Assembly: GCF_014205015.1 (NCBI RefSeq)
Contig: NZ_JACHMO010000001.1
Span: forward strand, 3,038,001-3,102,000
DNA length: 64,000 bases
Source: Saccharothrix ecbatanensis
GTDB taxonomy: Bacteria; Actinomycetota; Actinomycetes; Mycobacteriales; Pseudonocardiaceae
Reading direction: 5' to 3'
Position numbers and translations under genes: made by a program
Part shown: one piece after another, positions 15,691 to 23,226 of the stretch
How positions within the stretch are numbered: the first letter of the stretch is position 1
Layout: every line of letters begins with the position of its first letter
Notes under the pieces: model-generated
Databases searched by the model: none
Seen by the model: the letters and a program-made list of their open reading frames with translations, nothing else
Told to the model about the DNA's origin: nothing

Positions 15691-16278
15691 ATGGTCGTTC
15701 CTCACGTCGGCCGGCCGCCGACCCGGCTGGAGATCGTCAGGAGCGAGGCGGTGCAGACCGTCGGGAAGCAGGACGCGAGGCGCGTCGAAACGTTCAAGGA
15801 CGGCACCCTGTACGTCCGGGCGAGCGGGTGGCAGCAGATGGGGACGTGGGTGGTCGACTTCCTGGTCTACCTGCTCGGCGTGATCATCGGCATCGTCGCC
15901 GTCTCCGTCCCGTACAGCAACGGGGCCATCGACGACAACCAGCTCGTCCTGTTCCTGATCGCGCTGTTGTTCCTGGTGCCACCGCTGTACGGCATGTTCT
16001 ACGGCAATGGGCGTGGGCTCGGCGCGGTGCTCGCCGGCACTCGGCTCGTGCGCGCCGCCGACGGCAGTCGGATCGGTCTCAAGGGCCCGTGGGCGATGAC
16101 GACCAGAACTGTCCTGCTGCCGTTGCTGATGGTCGTCCTGTTCGCCGGCGCCCTCTCCGGAGGCGGCTTCTCGTCACCGGGTGGATCACCGGTCCGGACC
16201 GGAATCAACGACCGTGCCACCCGCCTGCTGCACGCCGCCGGCTTCCGCCGAGTAGACGACGTTCGCCTCCCCTACTGA
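15691..16278 (+). CDS. RDD-family membrane protein
   Basis: The 195-residue protein has about 60 cytoplasmic residues and then an RDD-like domain: a helix beginning VVDFLVYLLGVIIGIVAVSV, a second LVLFLIALLFLVPPLYGMF, the segment GRGLGAVLAGTRLVRAADG typical of RDD proteins, and a third helix LLPLLMVVLFAGAL. The role is unknown; some family members affect ion or compatible-solute transport. The ATG at 15691 has AGGAG 6 nt upstream; an adjacent GTG one codon earlier is possible. Its last 93 nt overlap the convergent small regulator gene. Confidence 0.75.
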   Translation: MVVPHVGRPPTRLEIVRSEAVQTVGKQDARRVETFKDGTLYVRASGWQQMGTWVVDFLVYLLGVIIGIVAVSVPYSNGAIDDNQLVLFLIALLFLVPPLYGMFYGNGRGLGAVLAGTRLVRAADGSRIGLKGPWAMTTRTVLLPLLMVVLFAGALSGGGFSSPGGSPVRTGINDRATRLLHAAGFRRVDDVRLPY

Positions 16279-16557
16279 CACCCCTGCGTCTACTGACACC
16301 CCTGCCTCACGGTCCCCGATCCGCTCGACCGCGAACAGGTCGGCGAACTGCATCGGCGCGAGTGCGGTCAAAGCGCCACCGATGAACGCCGGTCCAGGCT
16401 GGAGTTCACCCTGCCGCACACGCGCCACAGTGGACCGGTTGACCTCCATCGCCCTGGCGAGCGCGTAGTCCGACTCGAACCCGGCCAACGTGACGGCCCG
16501 GCTGAACAGGCCGGCACGCAAGTGGACGGTGAAGCCCACGGCGCGGCCCCGGTTCAC
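16186..16557 (-). CDS. Small helix-turn-helix regulator
   Basis: The 123-residue protein has an N-terminal XRE-like fold: VHLRAGLFSRAVTLAGFESDYALARAME with recognition helix NRSTVARVRQGELQPGPAFIGG. Such proteins bind DNA and often partner with small actinomycete membrane or surface genes. The C-terminal 50 residues are low-complexity Val/Gly and overlap the RDD gene on the other strand. The ATG at 16557 overlaps the upstream stop by 4 nt (ATGA), so it is translationally coupled to the coiled-coil protein gene. Confidence 0.65.
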   Translation of the reverse strand: MNRGRAVGFTVHLRAGLFSRAVTLAGFESDYALARAMEVNRSTVARVRQGELQPGPAFIGGALTALAPMQFADLFAVERIGDREAGVSVDAGVSVGEANVVYSAEAGGVQQAGGTVVDSGPDR

Positions 16558-17036
16558 GCCGACGACAACGGCAGCCCAGCCGCCGCGTCCGACATCCCCA
16601 CCGTGTACGTAACGCGATCCATGGCGTCCACGGCCTCCGTCATCGCCTGCTCAGCGGCCTCGGCGGCAGTCTGCGCCGCCGAGGCCGCCGTCTCGGCCCC
16701 GGCCGCCGCCTCCCGCAGCCGCGCCGCCTGCACGACATCCCCGGCGCGGTCGGCGGACTCGGCCCGTTCCAGCGCCAGTTCCGCCGCACGCCGTGCTTGC
16801 GCCCCGGCGTCGTAGGCGCGCTCGACGATTCGCTCGGCAGCGTCGATCGCCTCCATTTCACCAAGTGCAGTGGCGATGTCCCCGCGCAATGCCAGCACAT
16901 GCGACTCGTGCAGCGTGACCTCGATCGCGGTGCCCAGCGTGAGGAACACGGTCCGCCCGAGGCTGCCGTACAACCGCACTGGCGCGGTCGCGTCCGGGCG
17001 CAATCCCATGCTCGACACGATGCACTCGGTACCCAT
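16554..17036 (-). CDS. Uncharacterised Ala-rich coiled-coil protein
   Basis: The 160-residue protein has a short beta-rich N-terminus (RLYGSLGRTVFLTLGTAIEVTL) followed by about 100 residues of Ala/Glu/Arg-rich helix (for example AQARRAAELALERAESADRAG), predicted to be coiled-coil. There is no signal peptide or membrane segment. I do not recognise a family. It is the first gene of a two-gene transcript with the small HTH protein and is divergent from the XRE-DUF5753 gene, so the four regulatory genes share a promoter region (17037-17181). Confidence 0.6.
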   Translation of the reverse strand: MGTECIVSSMGLRPDATAPVRLYGSLGRTVFLTLGTAIEVTLHESHVLALRGDIATALGEMEAIDAAERIVERAYDAGAQARRAAELALERAESADRAGDVVQAARLREAAAGAETAASAAQTAAEAAEQAMTEAVDAMDRVTYTVGMSDAAAGLPLSSA

Positions 17037-17181
17037 TTCGACTCCTGATTTTTCGCTGGGCTGTGAGATCGTTTGGGGCGGAGCCGCACCAGCGGAGCCA
17101 CCCTCTGCCGATAGGCTACGGTGGAGCGGCTACAAGATCTAGTCATCCAATAGGGTGACCCCGTGCCGAAAGGATGGCCAC

Positions 17182-18054
17182 GTGCCGCTATCGACCACTC
17201 CGACCGTGGTGAAGCGCTACATCGGATTCGAATTGCAGCGCCTTCGTGAAGCGGCCGGGAAGAGCCAGCCCGAGGCGGGCAAGGAGATCGACACGAGCAA
17301 GGCCAAGATCAGCCACTTCGAGTCCGGCCGGAACCTGCCCAGCCTGCTGGAAGCCGAGGCGCTGCTGAACTTCTACGGCGCACCGGACCTGATCGACCTG
17401 TTCAAGGACCTGATCGTGCAGGCACGTGAGGCGAAGTCGTCCTTCGATCTGGACCCGTCGCTGGACCTCGCGCCGGGTTTCTCGATGTACGTCGGTCTTG
17501 AGCAGGGTGCAAGCCGGATCTTCACGTACGACGCCGTAGTCGTGAAGGGCATCCTCCAGTGCCGTCGGTATGCTGAGGCGACGATTCGCGGCTACCTCGG
17601 CGGCGAGGATCTGTCGGACGACCAAGTGCACGAGTTGGTCGATCTCCGGATGCGGCGACAGAACGTCCTCCACCGCACCGAGCCACGTCTGGATGTGGTG
17701 GCGGTCATCAACCAGGGAGTGCTGTACCACCAGGTCGGTGGCCCGGTGGTCGCCGCTGAACAGCTCGCCCACCTGCTGAGCACCGCCGAACGGGACAACG
17801 TGACGATCCGCGTGCTGCCGTACGACATCGGTGCACATCCTGCTTTGCACGGACCGTTCACGCGGCTGGAGTTCCCGATCCCGCGCGATCCGGGTGTGGT
17901 CTATCTCGAAGACCTGGTCGGCGGGCGGTACAGGGACGACACTGAGGACATCGACAGGTACGCCGACGTCGGTGACCGGCTGCTCGAACTGGCACTGCCC
18001 GAACGCGAATCCCTGTCGTTGATCGACACCATCCGGAGGGAGCTAGCACCATGA
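17182..18054 (+). CDS. XRE-family regulator with DUF5753 domain
   Basis: This regulator of about 290 residues has an N-terminal helix-turn-helix (ELQRLREAAGKSQPEAGKEID, then TSKAKISHFESGRNLPS). The DUF5753 domain holds the conserved YDAVVVKGILQCRRYAEA, RMRRQNVL, VVAVINQGVLYHQVGGP and VYLEDLVGG. Such proteins are abundant in actinomycetes and pair with a DUF397 protein; some pairs act in development or antibiotic control. The GTG at 17182 is chosen over an in-frame GTG at 17155 because AAAGGA lies 7 nt before it. It overlaps the DUF397 gene by 4 nt (ATGA). Confidence 0.85.
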   Translation: MPLSTTPTVVKRYIGFELQRLREAAGKSQPEAGKEIDTSKAKISHFESGRNLPSLLEAEALLNFYGAPDLIDLFKDLIVQAREAKSSFDLDPSLDLAPGFSMYVGLEQGASRIFTYDAVVVKGILQCRRYAEATIRGYLGGEDLSDDQVHELVDLRMRRQNVLHRTEPRLDVVAVINQGVLYHQVGGPVVAAEQLAHLLSTAERDNVTIRVLPYDIGAHPALHGPFTRLEFPIPRDPGVVYLEDLVGGRYRDDTEDIDRYADVGDRLLELALPERESLSLIDTIRRELAP

Positions 18055-18239
18055 GCGACACTTGGACCTGGCGAAAGTCCAGCCGGTCCGTCGGTAACGG
18101 GGACTGCGTCGAGATCGCCCGCCCCAGCACTTCCGAGGTGGGCCTGCGCGACTCGAAAAACCCGGACGGCAGGCACCTACGGGTGTCCCAGACCGCGTTC
18201 GGCGCGTTCCTGACCACGATCAAGAGCACCAGCGCCTGA
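18051..18239 (+). CDS. DUF397 small protein
   Basis: The 62-residue protein begins TWTWRKSSRSVGNGDCVEIA and continues VGLRDSKNPDG-HLRVS, the complete DUF397 signature. It overlaps the XRE-DUF5753 gene by 4 nt, the usual coupled arrangement in which the two behave like a regulator/anti-regulator pair. It is cytoplasmic, and its biochemical role is not established. Confidence 0.9.
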   Translation: MSDTWTWRKSSRSVGNGDCVEIARPSTSEVGLRDSKNPDGRHLRVSQTAFGAFLTTIKSTSA

Positions 18240-18257
18240 CCTGATCACCCGAACAAC

Positions 18258-18290
18258 GACGCCCCGGCCGTCACTACCGGCCGGGGCGTC
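18258..18290 (+). terminator. Strong hairpin terminator after DUF397 gene
   Basis: A perfect 13-bp stem (18258-18270 with 18278-18290) with a 7-nt loop lies 19 nt after the stop. It also lies downstream of the convergent ESX-like operon and may terminate both. Confidence 0.8.
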
Positions 18291-18345
18291 ACCCAAGATC
18301 TGGTCGGCGCGCCGCCCACCAGCCGACAGCGCCCCGCCCAGTGAA

Positions 18346-18645
18346 CTACCGGCGGCCCCGCGGGGCCGGGTCCTCGTCCCAGTCCGGCTCGAAGTTGAAC
18401 TCCTGTGGCCCTCGTGAACTCGGTGGCGCGGCGGCGTCGCGGCGGTCCTCCGCCCTGCGCTGGATCGCGGCGACGCGCTCGTGCCAGCGTCCCGTCAGTG
18501 CCGCGGACTTCTCCGCACCGGCCTTCTCCGCCGCATAGCACCGCTCGGCCCTGGCCGCGATCCGGTCCCGGTTTCCGGCGATCCGGTCGGCGAACTGCGC
18601 GCGCATCCGCTCGACGCGCTCCTCCCGCATGCTCTCCCCGATCAT
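18346..18645 (-). CDS. Uncharacterised charged helical protein, third gene of ESX-like operon
   Basis: The 99-residue protein is rich in Arg, Glu and Ala (MREERVERMRAQFADRIAGNRDRIAARAE), predicted mostly helical, with an acidic/aromatic tail (EFNFEPDWDEDPAP). It has no signal peptide and no recognised family. It starts 4 nt after the stop of the WXG-containing gene and is presumably co-transcribed. A role as chaperone or partner of the larger protein is an inference from position only. Confidence 0.6.
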   Translation of the reverse strand: MIGESMREERVERMRAQFADRIAGNRDRIAARAERCYAAEKAGAEKSAALTGRWHERVAAIQRRAEDRRDAAAPPSSRGPQEFNFEPDWDEDPAPRGRR

Positions 18646-18649
18646 CCCG

Positions 18650-20023
18650 CTATCGCCCCCTCGCGCCGTTGGACCCGGAACCGGCCTGTGCTCCCTGAAC
18701 GAGCATCTCCCGCATCACGCCGAGGATCTCCTCGAACCCCTCGTCAGTGGCGTCGCAGACATCCCAGAAGGCCTCGACCTTCGTCTCCACCACCGGCACC
18801 AGGTTGCCGTCGCACCACTCGGACGCCGACCGCTGCACCTCGGCCTTGACGTCGTCACTGATGTCCAGGCACTCCTGGTCGGCCGGTATGCCGAACTGCG
18901 AGGCCACGTACAGGATGTCCCCCTCGCTCGCGCCTCCCTTGGCGACGGTGACCAGCCGGCCGACGACGTCGGGGCTGATTCCGTTGATGGTGGAGGTGAA
19001 CAGGCCGTTCACGGTCTGCGCCTTGGTCACGCACATCTGCTCCAGCGCGCTACGCACCTCGTTCAGCACCGTGCCGGCGTTGTCCAGCTCCTTCATCAAG
19101 GTCCTGGCCTGGTCCACCGCATCGTCATAGGTCAGCGAGGCGGCTTCGGCGGCCTCCCCCTCCCAAGCGGCGAACAGGTCGCGCTGGGCCGTGGTCAGCT
19201 CGTCGACGTGGCGCTGGAGGCTGTCGACCGCACGTGAGTACTGCTCGACCTGGTCGCTGATGCGCCTGAACACCACTTCACGCTGCTCGTTGTACCGGGC
19301 CTTGAGGATCCACTTGTCCGCGAACGGATTACCGGTCAAGGACGTGCCGCCGCCACCCTTCGAGTCACGGGCGCCCGCCCTGGACCCACCACCGCCGCTC
19401 CGGTACCGGCAGTACTTCCCCCAGAACAGCCGGAAGAACTCCAGTCCGATCTCGCCGGAGTCGAAGATCTCCTCCGAGCTCGCGGCACCGGTGCTGCCCG
19501 TGGCCTTCAACTGGTCCGCATAGGACTGGAGCCGCTCGCCGTTCTCTCGCTGCTCTTCTACCTTGTCCGCATATCTGCGCTCGCTCGCCGCCTGGTCGAT
19601 CGCGGCCTGCATATCCGCGCTCGGGTTGCCGGACCCGGGCAGCGCGCCGGGACCCCCGGGGTTCTCCTCGCCGTACGTCGCGATGGTCGCGGCGTCGTTG
19701 ACCGCCTGGCTCAACGCGTCGTTGCCGATGGCGTTCGCGGCGTAGTTGTCCACGTACTCCTGGGCGTCGTACTCCTCGATGTAGTCCTTGACCTCATCCG
19801 GCACGTTGTCCGGGTCGAACCCGGTCCGTTCCTGTATGAGGACGTCACCCCAGATGTAGCCCGTCGCGTAGTCGTAGCTCCACGCGGCGATGAGCTCCCG
19901 TTTCGTCTCGTCGGAGACGTCGGGGTCGTCGAGGATCGCCGTGATCTCCTCGTCGGTCGGGCTGACCTGGCCGTTCGGGCCCGCCGGCCGGTACCTCGCC
20001 TTGGCCTCGTCCCACCAGGCCAT
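18650..20023 (-). CDS. Large WXG100-superfamily-like protein, probable type VII secretion substrate
   Basis: The 457-residue protein has no signal peptide. The N-terminal about 110 residues are acidic with Trp/Tyr clusters (AWSYDYATGYIWGD). A Gly/Ser-rich stretch (GGGGSRAGARDSKGGGG) leads to a helical domain of about 110 residues with the WXG-type turn AAWEGEAAEAASLTYDDA between long helices, as in WXG100/LXG proteins. Two Cys residues and an acidic C-terminal helical region follow. The ATG at 20023 has GGAGG 6 nt upstream; a GTG one codon earlier overlaps the upstream stop. The protein sits between an EsxA-sized protein and a small helical partner. ESX export is inferred, because no EccC or other core gene is in the window. 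Confidence 0.6.
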   Translation of the reverse strand: MAWWDEAKARYRPAGPNGQVSPTDEEITAILDDPDVSDETKRELIAAWSYDYATGYIWGDVLIQERTGFDPDNVPDEVKDYIEEYDAQEYVDNYAANAIGNDALSQAVNDAATIATYGEENPGGPGALPGSGNPSADMQAAIDQAASERRYADKVEEQRENGERLQSYADQLKATGSTGAASSEEIFDSGEIGLEFFRLFWGKYCRYRSGGGGSRAGARDSKGGGGTSLTGNPFADKWILKARYNEQREVVFRRISDQVEQYSRAVDSLQRHVDELTTAQRDLFAAWEGEAAEAASLTYDDAVDQARTLMKELDNAGTVLNEVRSALEQMCVTKAQTVNGLFTSTINGISPDVVGRLVTVAKGGASEGDILYVASQFGIPADQECLDISDDVKAEVQRSASEWCDGNLVPVVETKVEAFWDVCDATDEGFEEILGVMREMLVQGAQAGSGSNGARGR

Positions 20024-20337
20024 CACTCGCCTCCGCCGTGCAGGCCGTCGAACCGTCGCACGCCGCCCGACTCGTTCTCGTCGTAGACACCGGCGGTCTC
20101 CCGCAGCAGGCGGGTGATCTCGTCGACCTCACCGACCAGCCGGTCGGACAGATTCGCCAGCTCCCCGCTCGCGGCGAGGTACGCGGCGCCGTAGTCCTGG
20201 TAGCGGTCGCCGCCGAAGTCCGTCGGGGCCACTACGACGTGCGCCAACTGCCCGGTCACTGAACTCAGCCCGGTGCTGATGCCCGCGACCTCGTCACTCA
20301 CCCCCAGCAGCGTTGCCGTATCGACTTCGTAGCCCAC
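20023..20337 (-). CDS. EsxA/WXG100-sized helical protein
   Basis: The 104-residue protein begins GYEVDTATLLGVSDEVAGI and is predicted to be two long helices; the turn region near residues 40-50 contains DFGGDRYQDYGAAY. Size, helical hairpin character and first position in an operon with a WXG-containing protein suggest an ESX-type heterodimer partner or PE/excreted-virulence-factor-like (DUF2580-type) protein. The GTG start has GGGGA about 5 nt upstream. Its stop overlaps the next start. Confidence 0.6.
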   Translation of the reverse strand: MGYEVDTATLLGVSDEVAGISTGLSSVTGQLAHVVVAPTDFGGDRYQDYGAAYLAASGELANLSDRLVGEVDEITRLLRETAGVYDENESGGVRRFDGLHGGGE

Positions 20338-20475
20338 GCGATCCCCAATCGTCCCGCCTTCACGTGAAAGGCTCCACTCGGGACGCTAGTCAGCACCGGG
20401 ACCCGACTCTGTCAGGTGAACACCTGACAGGGTGCACTCGACGCGGACTCCACAGTGGACGGACGAGCGGGCCGG

Positions 20476-20748
20476 CTAGTCGGTGTCGCGGGCGTTGAGG
20501 TACATCACGAGCGGCACGGTGACGACGATGAGGATGGCCGCGCCCATGAGGGCTTCGGACACCCGGGCGCGGGCGTCTTCACCGCCGGTCGTCCAGACGG
20601 CCACGCCGACGGCGACGAACCCGGCGAAGACGGGGCCGATGCACAGGACCCCACGGCGGTAGCTGCACCACCAGGTGCATCCCCCCGGCTGCTGATGACG
20701 GCACAACGCCTCGCCCCGGATGTCGTGGGGCAACTGAACGGCGCTCAC
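20476..20748 (-). CDS. Small Cys-rich membrane protein
   Basis: The 90-residue protein has a Cys/His cluster near the N-terminus (CRHQQPGGCTWWC) that could bind zinc. Two transmembrane helices follow (VLCIGPVFAGFVAVGVAVW and ALMGAAILIVVTVPLVMYL). I do not recognise a family. The GTG at 20748 is chosen because GGAG lies 7 nt upstream and it overlaps the stop of a small CxxC ORF by 4 nt (GTGA). Confidence 0.55.
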   Translation of the reverse strand: MSAVQLPHDIRGEALCRHQQPGGCTWWCSYRRGVLCIGPVFAGFVAVGVAVWTTGGEDARARVSEALMGAAILIVVTVPLVMYLNARDTD

Positions 20749-20840
20749 AGCTTTGCTCCGCAGAGTTGGCACTGGTTGCGCCCTGGCGCGGTGGACGGGA
20801 CGTGCCGCCCAGTGGCGGACGCCGGGCACTCAGCGGCCAT
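20745..20840 (-). CDS. Possible 31-aa CxxC miniprotein
   Basis: A 31-codon ORF (MAAECPASATG start) ends in NQCQLCGAKL, a CxxC zinc-knuckle-like element. Its TGA overlaps the GTG of the Cys-rich membrane protein (GTGA), which is the only positive context evidence. No good ribosome-binding site precedes it, so it may be a chance ORF. Confidence 0.3.
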   Translation of the reverse strand: MAAECPASATGRHVPSTAPGRNQCQLCGAKL

Positions 20841-21039
20841 TCTGACCGGGTTGGATCCGGTTACGTTCTCCACGCGCCCGAGTGTCGCACAGCACACTCG
20901 CCCGTGTTTCGCACGCACTGACCCGACGAACTCGGGTCTGCCCATTCGGGTCGAGGAGGCCACGCGAATGGACGCTCCGGTTCGACCATCGACAGTGAGA
21001 GGATCGTTACTGAACGTAACTTCCGCAGGAGGTTTGCCG

Positions 21040-22185
21040 ATGAGTTCCGACGTCCTCACCGCCATCCAAGCCCTCTCGCCACAGCTCACCGACGCCGCCG
21101 ACCAGGCCGACGCCGAACGCCGACTGGCCGACGACACCGTGGCGGCGATGCGGGAGACGGGCGCGTTGCGCATCGCCACCCCCACGCGGTACGGCGGCGG
21201 TGAGGCGACGGTCCGCACGCACCTCGACGTGGCGGCCGAACTGTCCGCGATCGACGGCGGCGCGGGGTGGGTGGCGTCGCTGTGGAACGGCGGCGGCTGG
21301 ATCGTCGCCCAGTACCCCGAGCAGGCGCAGGACGACGTGTGGGGCGCCGATCCCGACGCCCTGATCAGCGGCACCCTGAAGCCCAGCGGCCCGGTCCACC
21401 GCGTGTCCGGCGGCTACCGGCTCAGCGGCGGCTGGAGCTACGCCTCCGGCATCTGGCACGCGACGTGGGGCTTGGCGGCCGTCGTCCTCGATGACGGTCC
21501 GGCGATCCTCCTGGTGCCGCGCGAGGACTACCGGATCGTCGACGAGTGGCACATGGCCGGGATGAAGTCGACCGGCAGCAACCGTTTCGTGGTGGAGGAC
21601 GCGTTCGTGCCGGACCACCGCGTGCTCCGGCTCGGTCCGCTTGTGGGCGGCTCGAACGTCACGCCCGCCACCCCGACCACGTACCGCGCCGCGTTCGTGG
21701 CGACGCTCGTGGTGATGCTCGCCGCCCCGCTGCTCGGGCTGGGTCGCGCCGGTCTGGCCCACGTGATCAACGCCGCCGACCGCAAGGCCATCGCGTACAC
21801 CGACTTCACCCGACAACGCGACTCGGTCGCGTTCCAGCTCCAGGTCGCCGAGGCCGCCACCGCCCTGGACACCGCCGAACTGCACGCGTACCGGGCCGCC
21901 GACACCCTCGACCAGCACGCCGCCGCGACCACGTACCCGTCCGACCGAATCCGCGCCCGCTGCCGCGCCGACGCATCCGTGGCCTCCCGCAACGTGACCC
22001 GTGCCCTGGAAACCCTCGTCTACGCGCACGGTTCGAGCGGCTTCGCCGACGCGAGCCCTCTACAGCGGATCTGGCGTAACGCCAACGTGTCCGCCCGCCA
22101 CGGAATGCTCATCCCCCAGGTCAACCTGGAGTTCTACGGCGCGGCGCTGGTGGGTGCGGAGAACACCGTGAGCCCGTTCGTCTGA
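21040..22185 (+). CDS. Acyl-CoA dehydrogenase-fold flavoenzyme (HpaB/HsaA-like monooxygenase type)
   Basis: The 381-residue protein has the acyl-CoA dehydrogenase fold: an N-terminal helical domain (ALRIATPTRYGGGEA, VAAELSAIDGGAGWVASL), a central beta domain (GGYRLSGGWSYASGIWHATWGL) and a C-terminal four-helix bundle ending in HGSSGFADASPLQRIWRN. The GGWSYASG segment and the lack of a clear catalytic Glu resemble the flavin-dependent aromatic hydroxylase/N-oxygenase subgroup more than true dehydrogenases. It would then need a separate flavin reductase, and none is adjacent. AGGAGG 7 nt before the ATG is a strong ribosome-binding site. Specific chemistry is not assignable. Confidence 0.8.
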   Translation: MSSDVLTAIQALSPQLTDAADQADAERRLADDTVAAMRETGALRIATPTRYGGGEATVRTHLDVAAELSAIDGGAGWVASLWNGGGWIVAQYPEQAQDDVWGADPDALISGTLKPSGPVHRVSGGYRLSGGWSYASGIWHATWGLAAVVLDDGPAILLVPREDYRIVDEWHMAGMKSTGSNRFVVEDAFVPDHRVLRLGPLVGGSNVTPATPTTYRAAFVATLVVMLAAPLLGLGRAGLAHVINAADRKAIAYTDFTRQRDSVAFQLQVAEAATALDTAELHAYRAADTLDQHAAATTYPSDRIRARCRADASVASRNVTRALETLVYAHGSSGFADASPLQRIWRNANVSARHGMLIPQVNLEFYGAALVGAENTVSPFV

Positions 22186-22207
22186 GCCCTCACACCACTG
22201 ATCCCCC

Positions 22208-23134
22208 TCACACCACGCGGATCACGTTCTTCCCGCGCACGCCACCGGCTTCCAGCGCGCGGTGGGCTTCGGCGACCTCCGCGAGCGGGTAGACCGCGTC
22301 GACCACCGGCCGGACCGCACCGCTCTCGACCAGTGCGGTGAGGTCGGCGAACAGGTCGACCTCGGGCCTGCCGCTGAAGAACCGGACGCGGCGCGAGCCG
22401 AACACCGTCGACGCGAGGAGGTAACCGACGTCGGCGGCCGAGCGGAAGGCGATGCCGACCATGCGTCCACCGGGGGCGAGCAGGCGGCGGTAGGCGCGGG
22501 GCGTGCTGCCGAAGGTGTCCAGGACGACGTCGAAACGGCCGAGGTCGGTGGGGGCGGTCCGGTAGTCGATCGCCTCGTCGGCGCCCAGCTCGCGCACGAA
22601 GTCCAGGTTGCGCTCACCGGCCAGGGCGGTGACGTGTGCGCCGTACGCCTTGCCCACCTGCACGGCCACGCTGCCGACTCCGCCGCTCGCCCCGCGCACG
22701 AGCAGGCGTTCACCCCTGCGCAGCTTCGCCTTGTCGCGCAACGCGGTGATGGCGGTGGTGCCGACGCCCGGCAGCGCGGCGGCGTGGACCAGGTCGAGTC
22801 CGACAGGGCTGAGCGCGAGTTGGCGCGGGTGCACGGCGACGTACTCGGCGGCACTGCCGAACGGGAAACCCGGCAGTCCTCCCCACACGTGCGCGCCGGG
22901 CTCGAATCCCGGACCGGACACGACCTCGCCCGCGAAGTCGATGCCGACGCGCTTCGGGAACTTCCGGCCGAGCAGGAGCTTGAGCTTCCCGGACCGGGCC
23001 ATCACCTCGCCGCCGTTGACGCTGGCCGCGTGGACCCGGACCAGCACGTGGCCCGGCGTGACCACCGGGTCGGGCACGGCGCCCTCGTACAGGACCTCCG
23101 GCGGCCCGTACCGGTCGAACAGCGCTGCGCGCAT
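22208..23134 (-). CDS. NAD(P)-dependent medium-chain reductase (quinone oxidoreductase type)
   Basis: The 308-residue protein belongs to the zinc-independent quinone oxidoreductase branch of the medium-chain dehydrogenase/reductases. It has MRAALFDRYGPPEVL at the N-terminus, GIDFAGEVV near residue 65, the cofactor loop VRGASGGVGSVAVQVGKAYGA near residues 142-162, and the C-terminal AHRALEAGGVRGKNVIRV typical of the family. It probably reduces quinones or enones. The ATG at 23134 has AGGAG 7 nt upstream; the longer open frame would run through operator DNA. It is divergent from a TetR gene with two shared operators, so substrate-induced expression is likely. Confidence 0.9.
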   Translation of the reverse strand: MRAALFDRYGPPEVLYEGAVPDPVVTPGHVLVRVHAASVNGGEVMARSGKLKLLLGRKFPKRVGIDFAGEVVSGPGFEPGAHVWGGLPGFPFGSAAEYVAVHPRQLALSPVGLDLVHAAALPGVGTTAITALRDKAKLRRGERLLVRGASGGVGSVAVQVGKAYGAHVTALAGERNLDFVRELGADEAIDYRTAPTDLGRFDVVLDTFGSTPRAYRRLLAPGGRMVGIAFRSAADVGYLLASTVFGSRRVRFFSGRPEVDLFADLTALVESGAVRPVVDAVYPLAEVAEAHRALEAGGVRGKNVIRVV

Positions 23135-23150
23135 TCCGCACTCCTGAAGT

Positions 23151-23172
23151 AAGTGGAAGGTGCCCTCCACTT
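23151..23172. promoter_or_regulatory. TetR operator 1 in reductase/TetR divergent promoter
   Basis: AAGTGGA (23151-23157), 8 nt, then TCCACTT (23166-23172) form a perfect 7-bp-armed inverted repeat just upstream of the reductase start. It is probably bound by the adjacent TetR protein. Confidence 0.65.
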
Positions 23173-23187
23173 CGACGTTAACACGAC

Positions 23188-23209
23188 AAACGGAAGGCAC
23201 CCTCCACTT
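23188..23209. promoter_or_regulatory. TetR operator 2 overlapping TetR promoter
   Basis: A second, imperfect copy (AAACGGA, 8 nt, TCCACTT) has the same 22-bp layout 37 bp away. It lies just upstream of a TAAAGT -10 box (23214-23219) that precedes the TetR GTG by 7 nt, which suggests autoregulation. Confidence 0.55.
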
Positions 23210-23226
23210 GAGCTAAAGTGAGAGAC

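Noticed and set aside
20841..21039. Possible tRNA-like sequence before the flavoenzyme gene
   Set aside because: A GGTT...CC stretch looks T-arm-like, but no acceptor stem or complete cloverleaf can be drawn.
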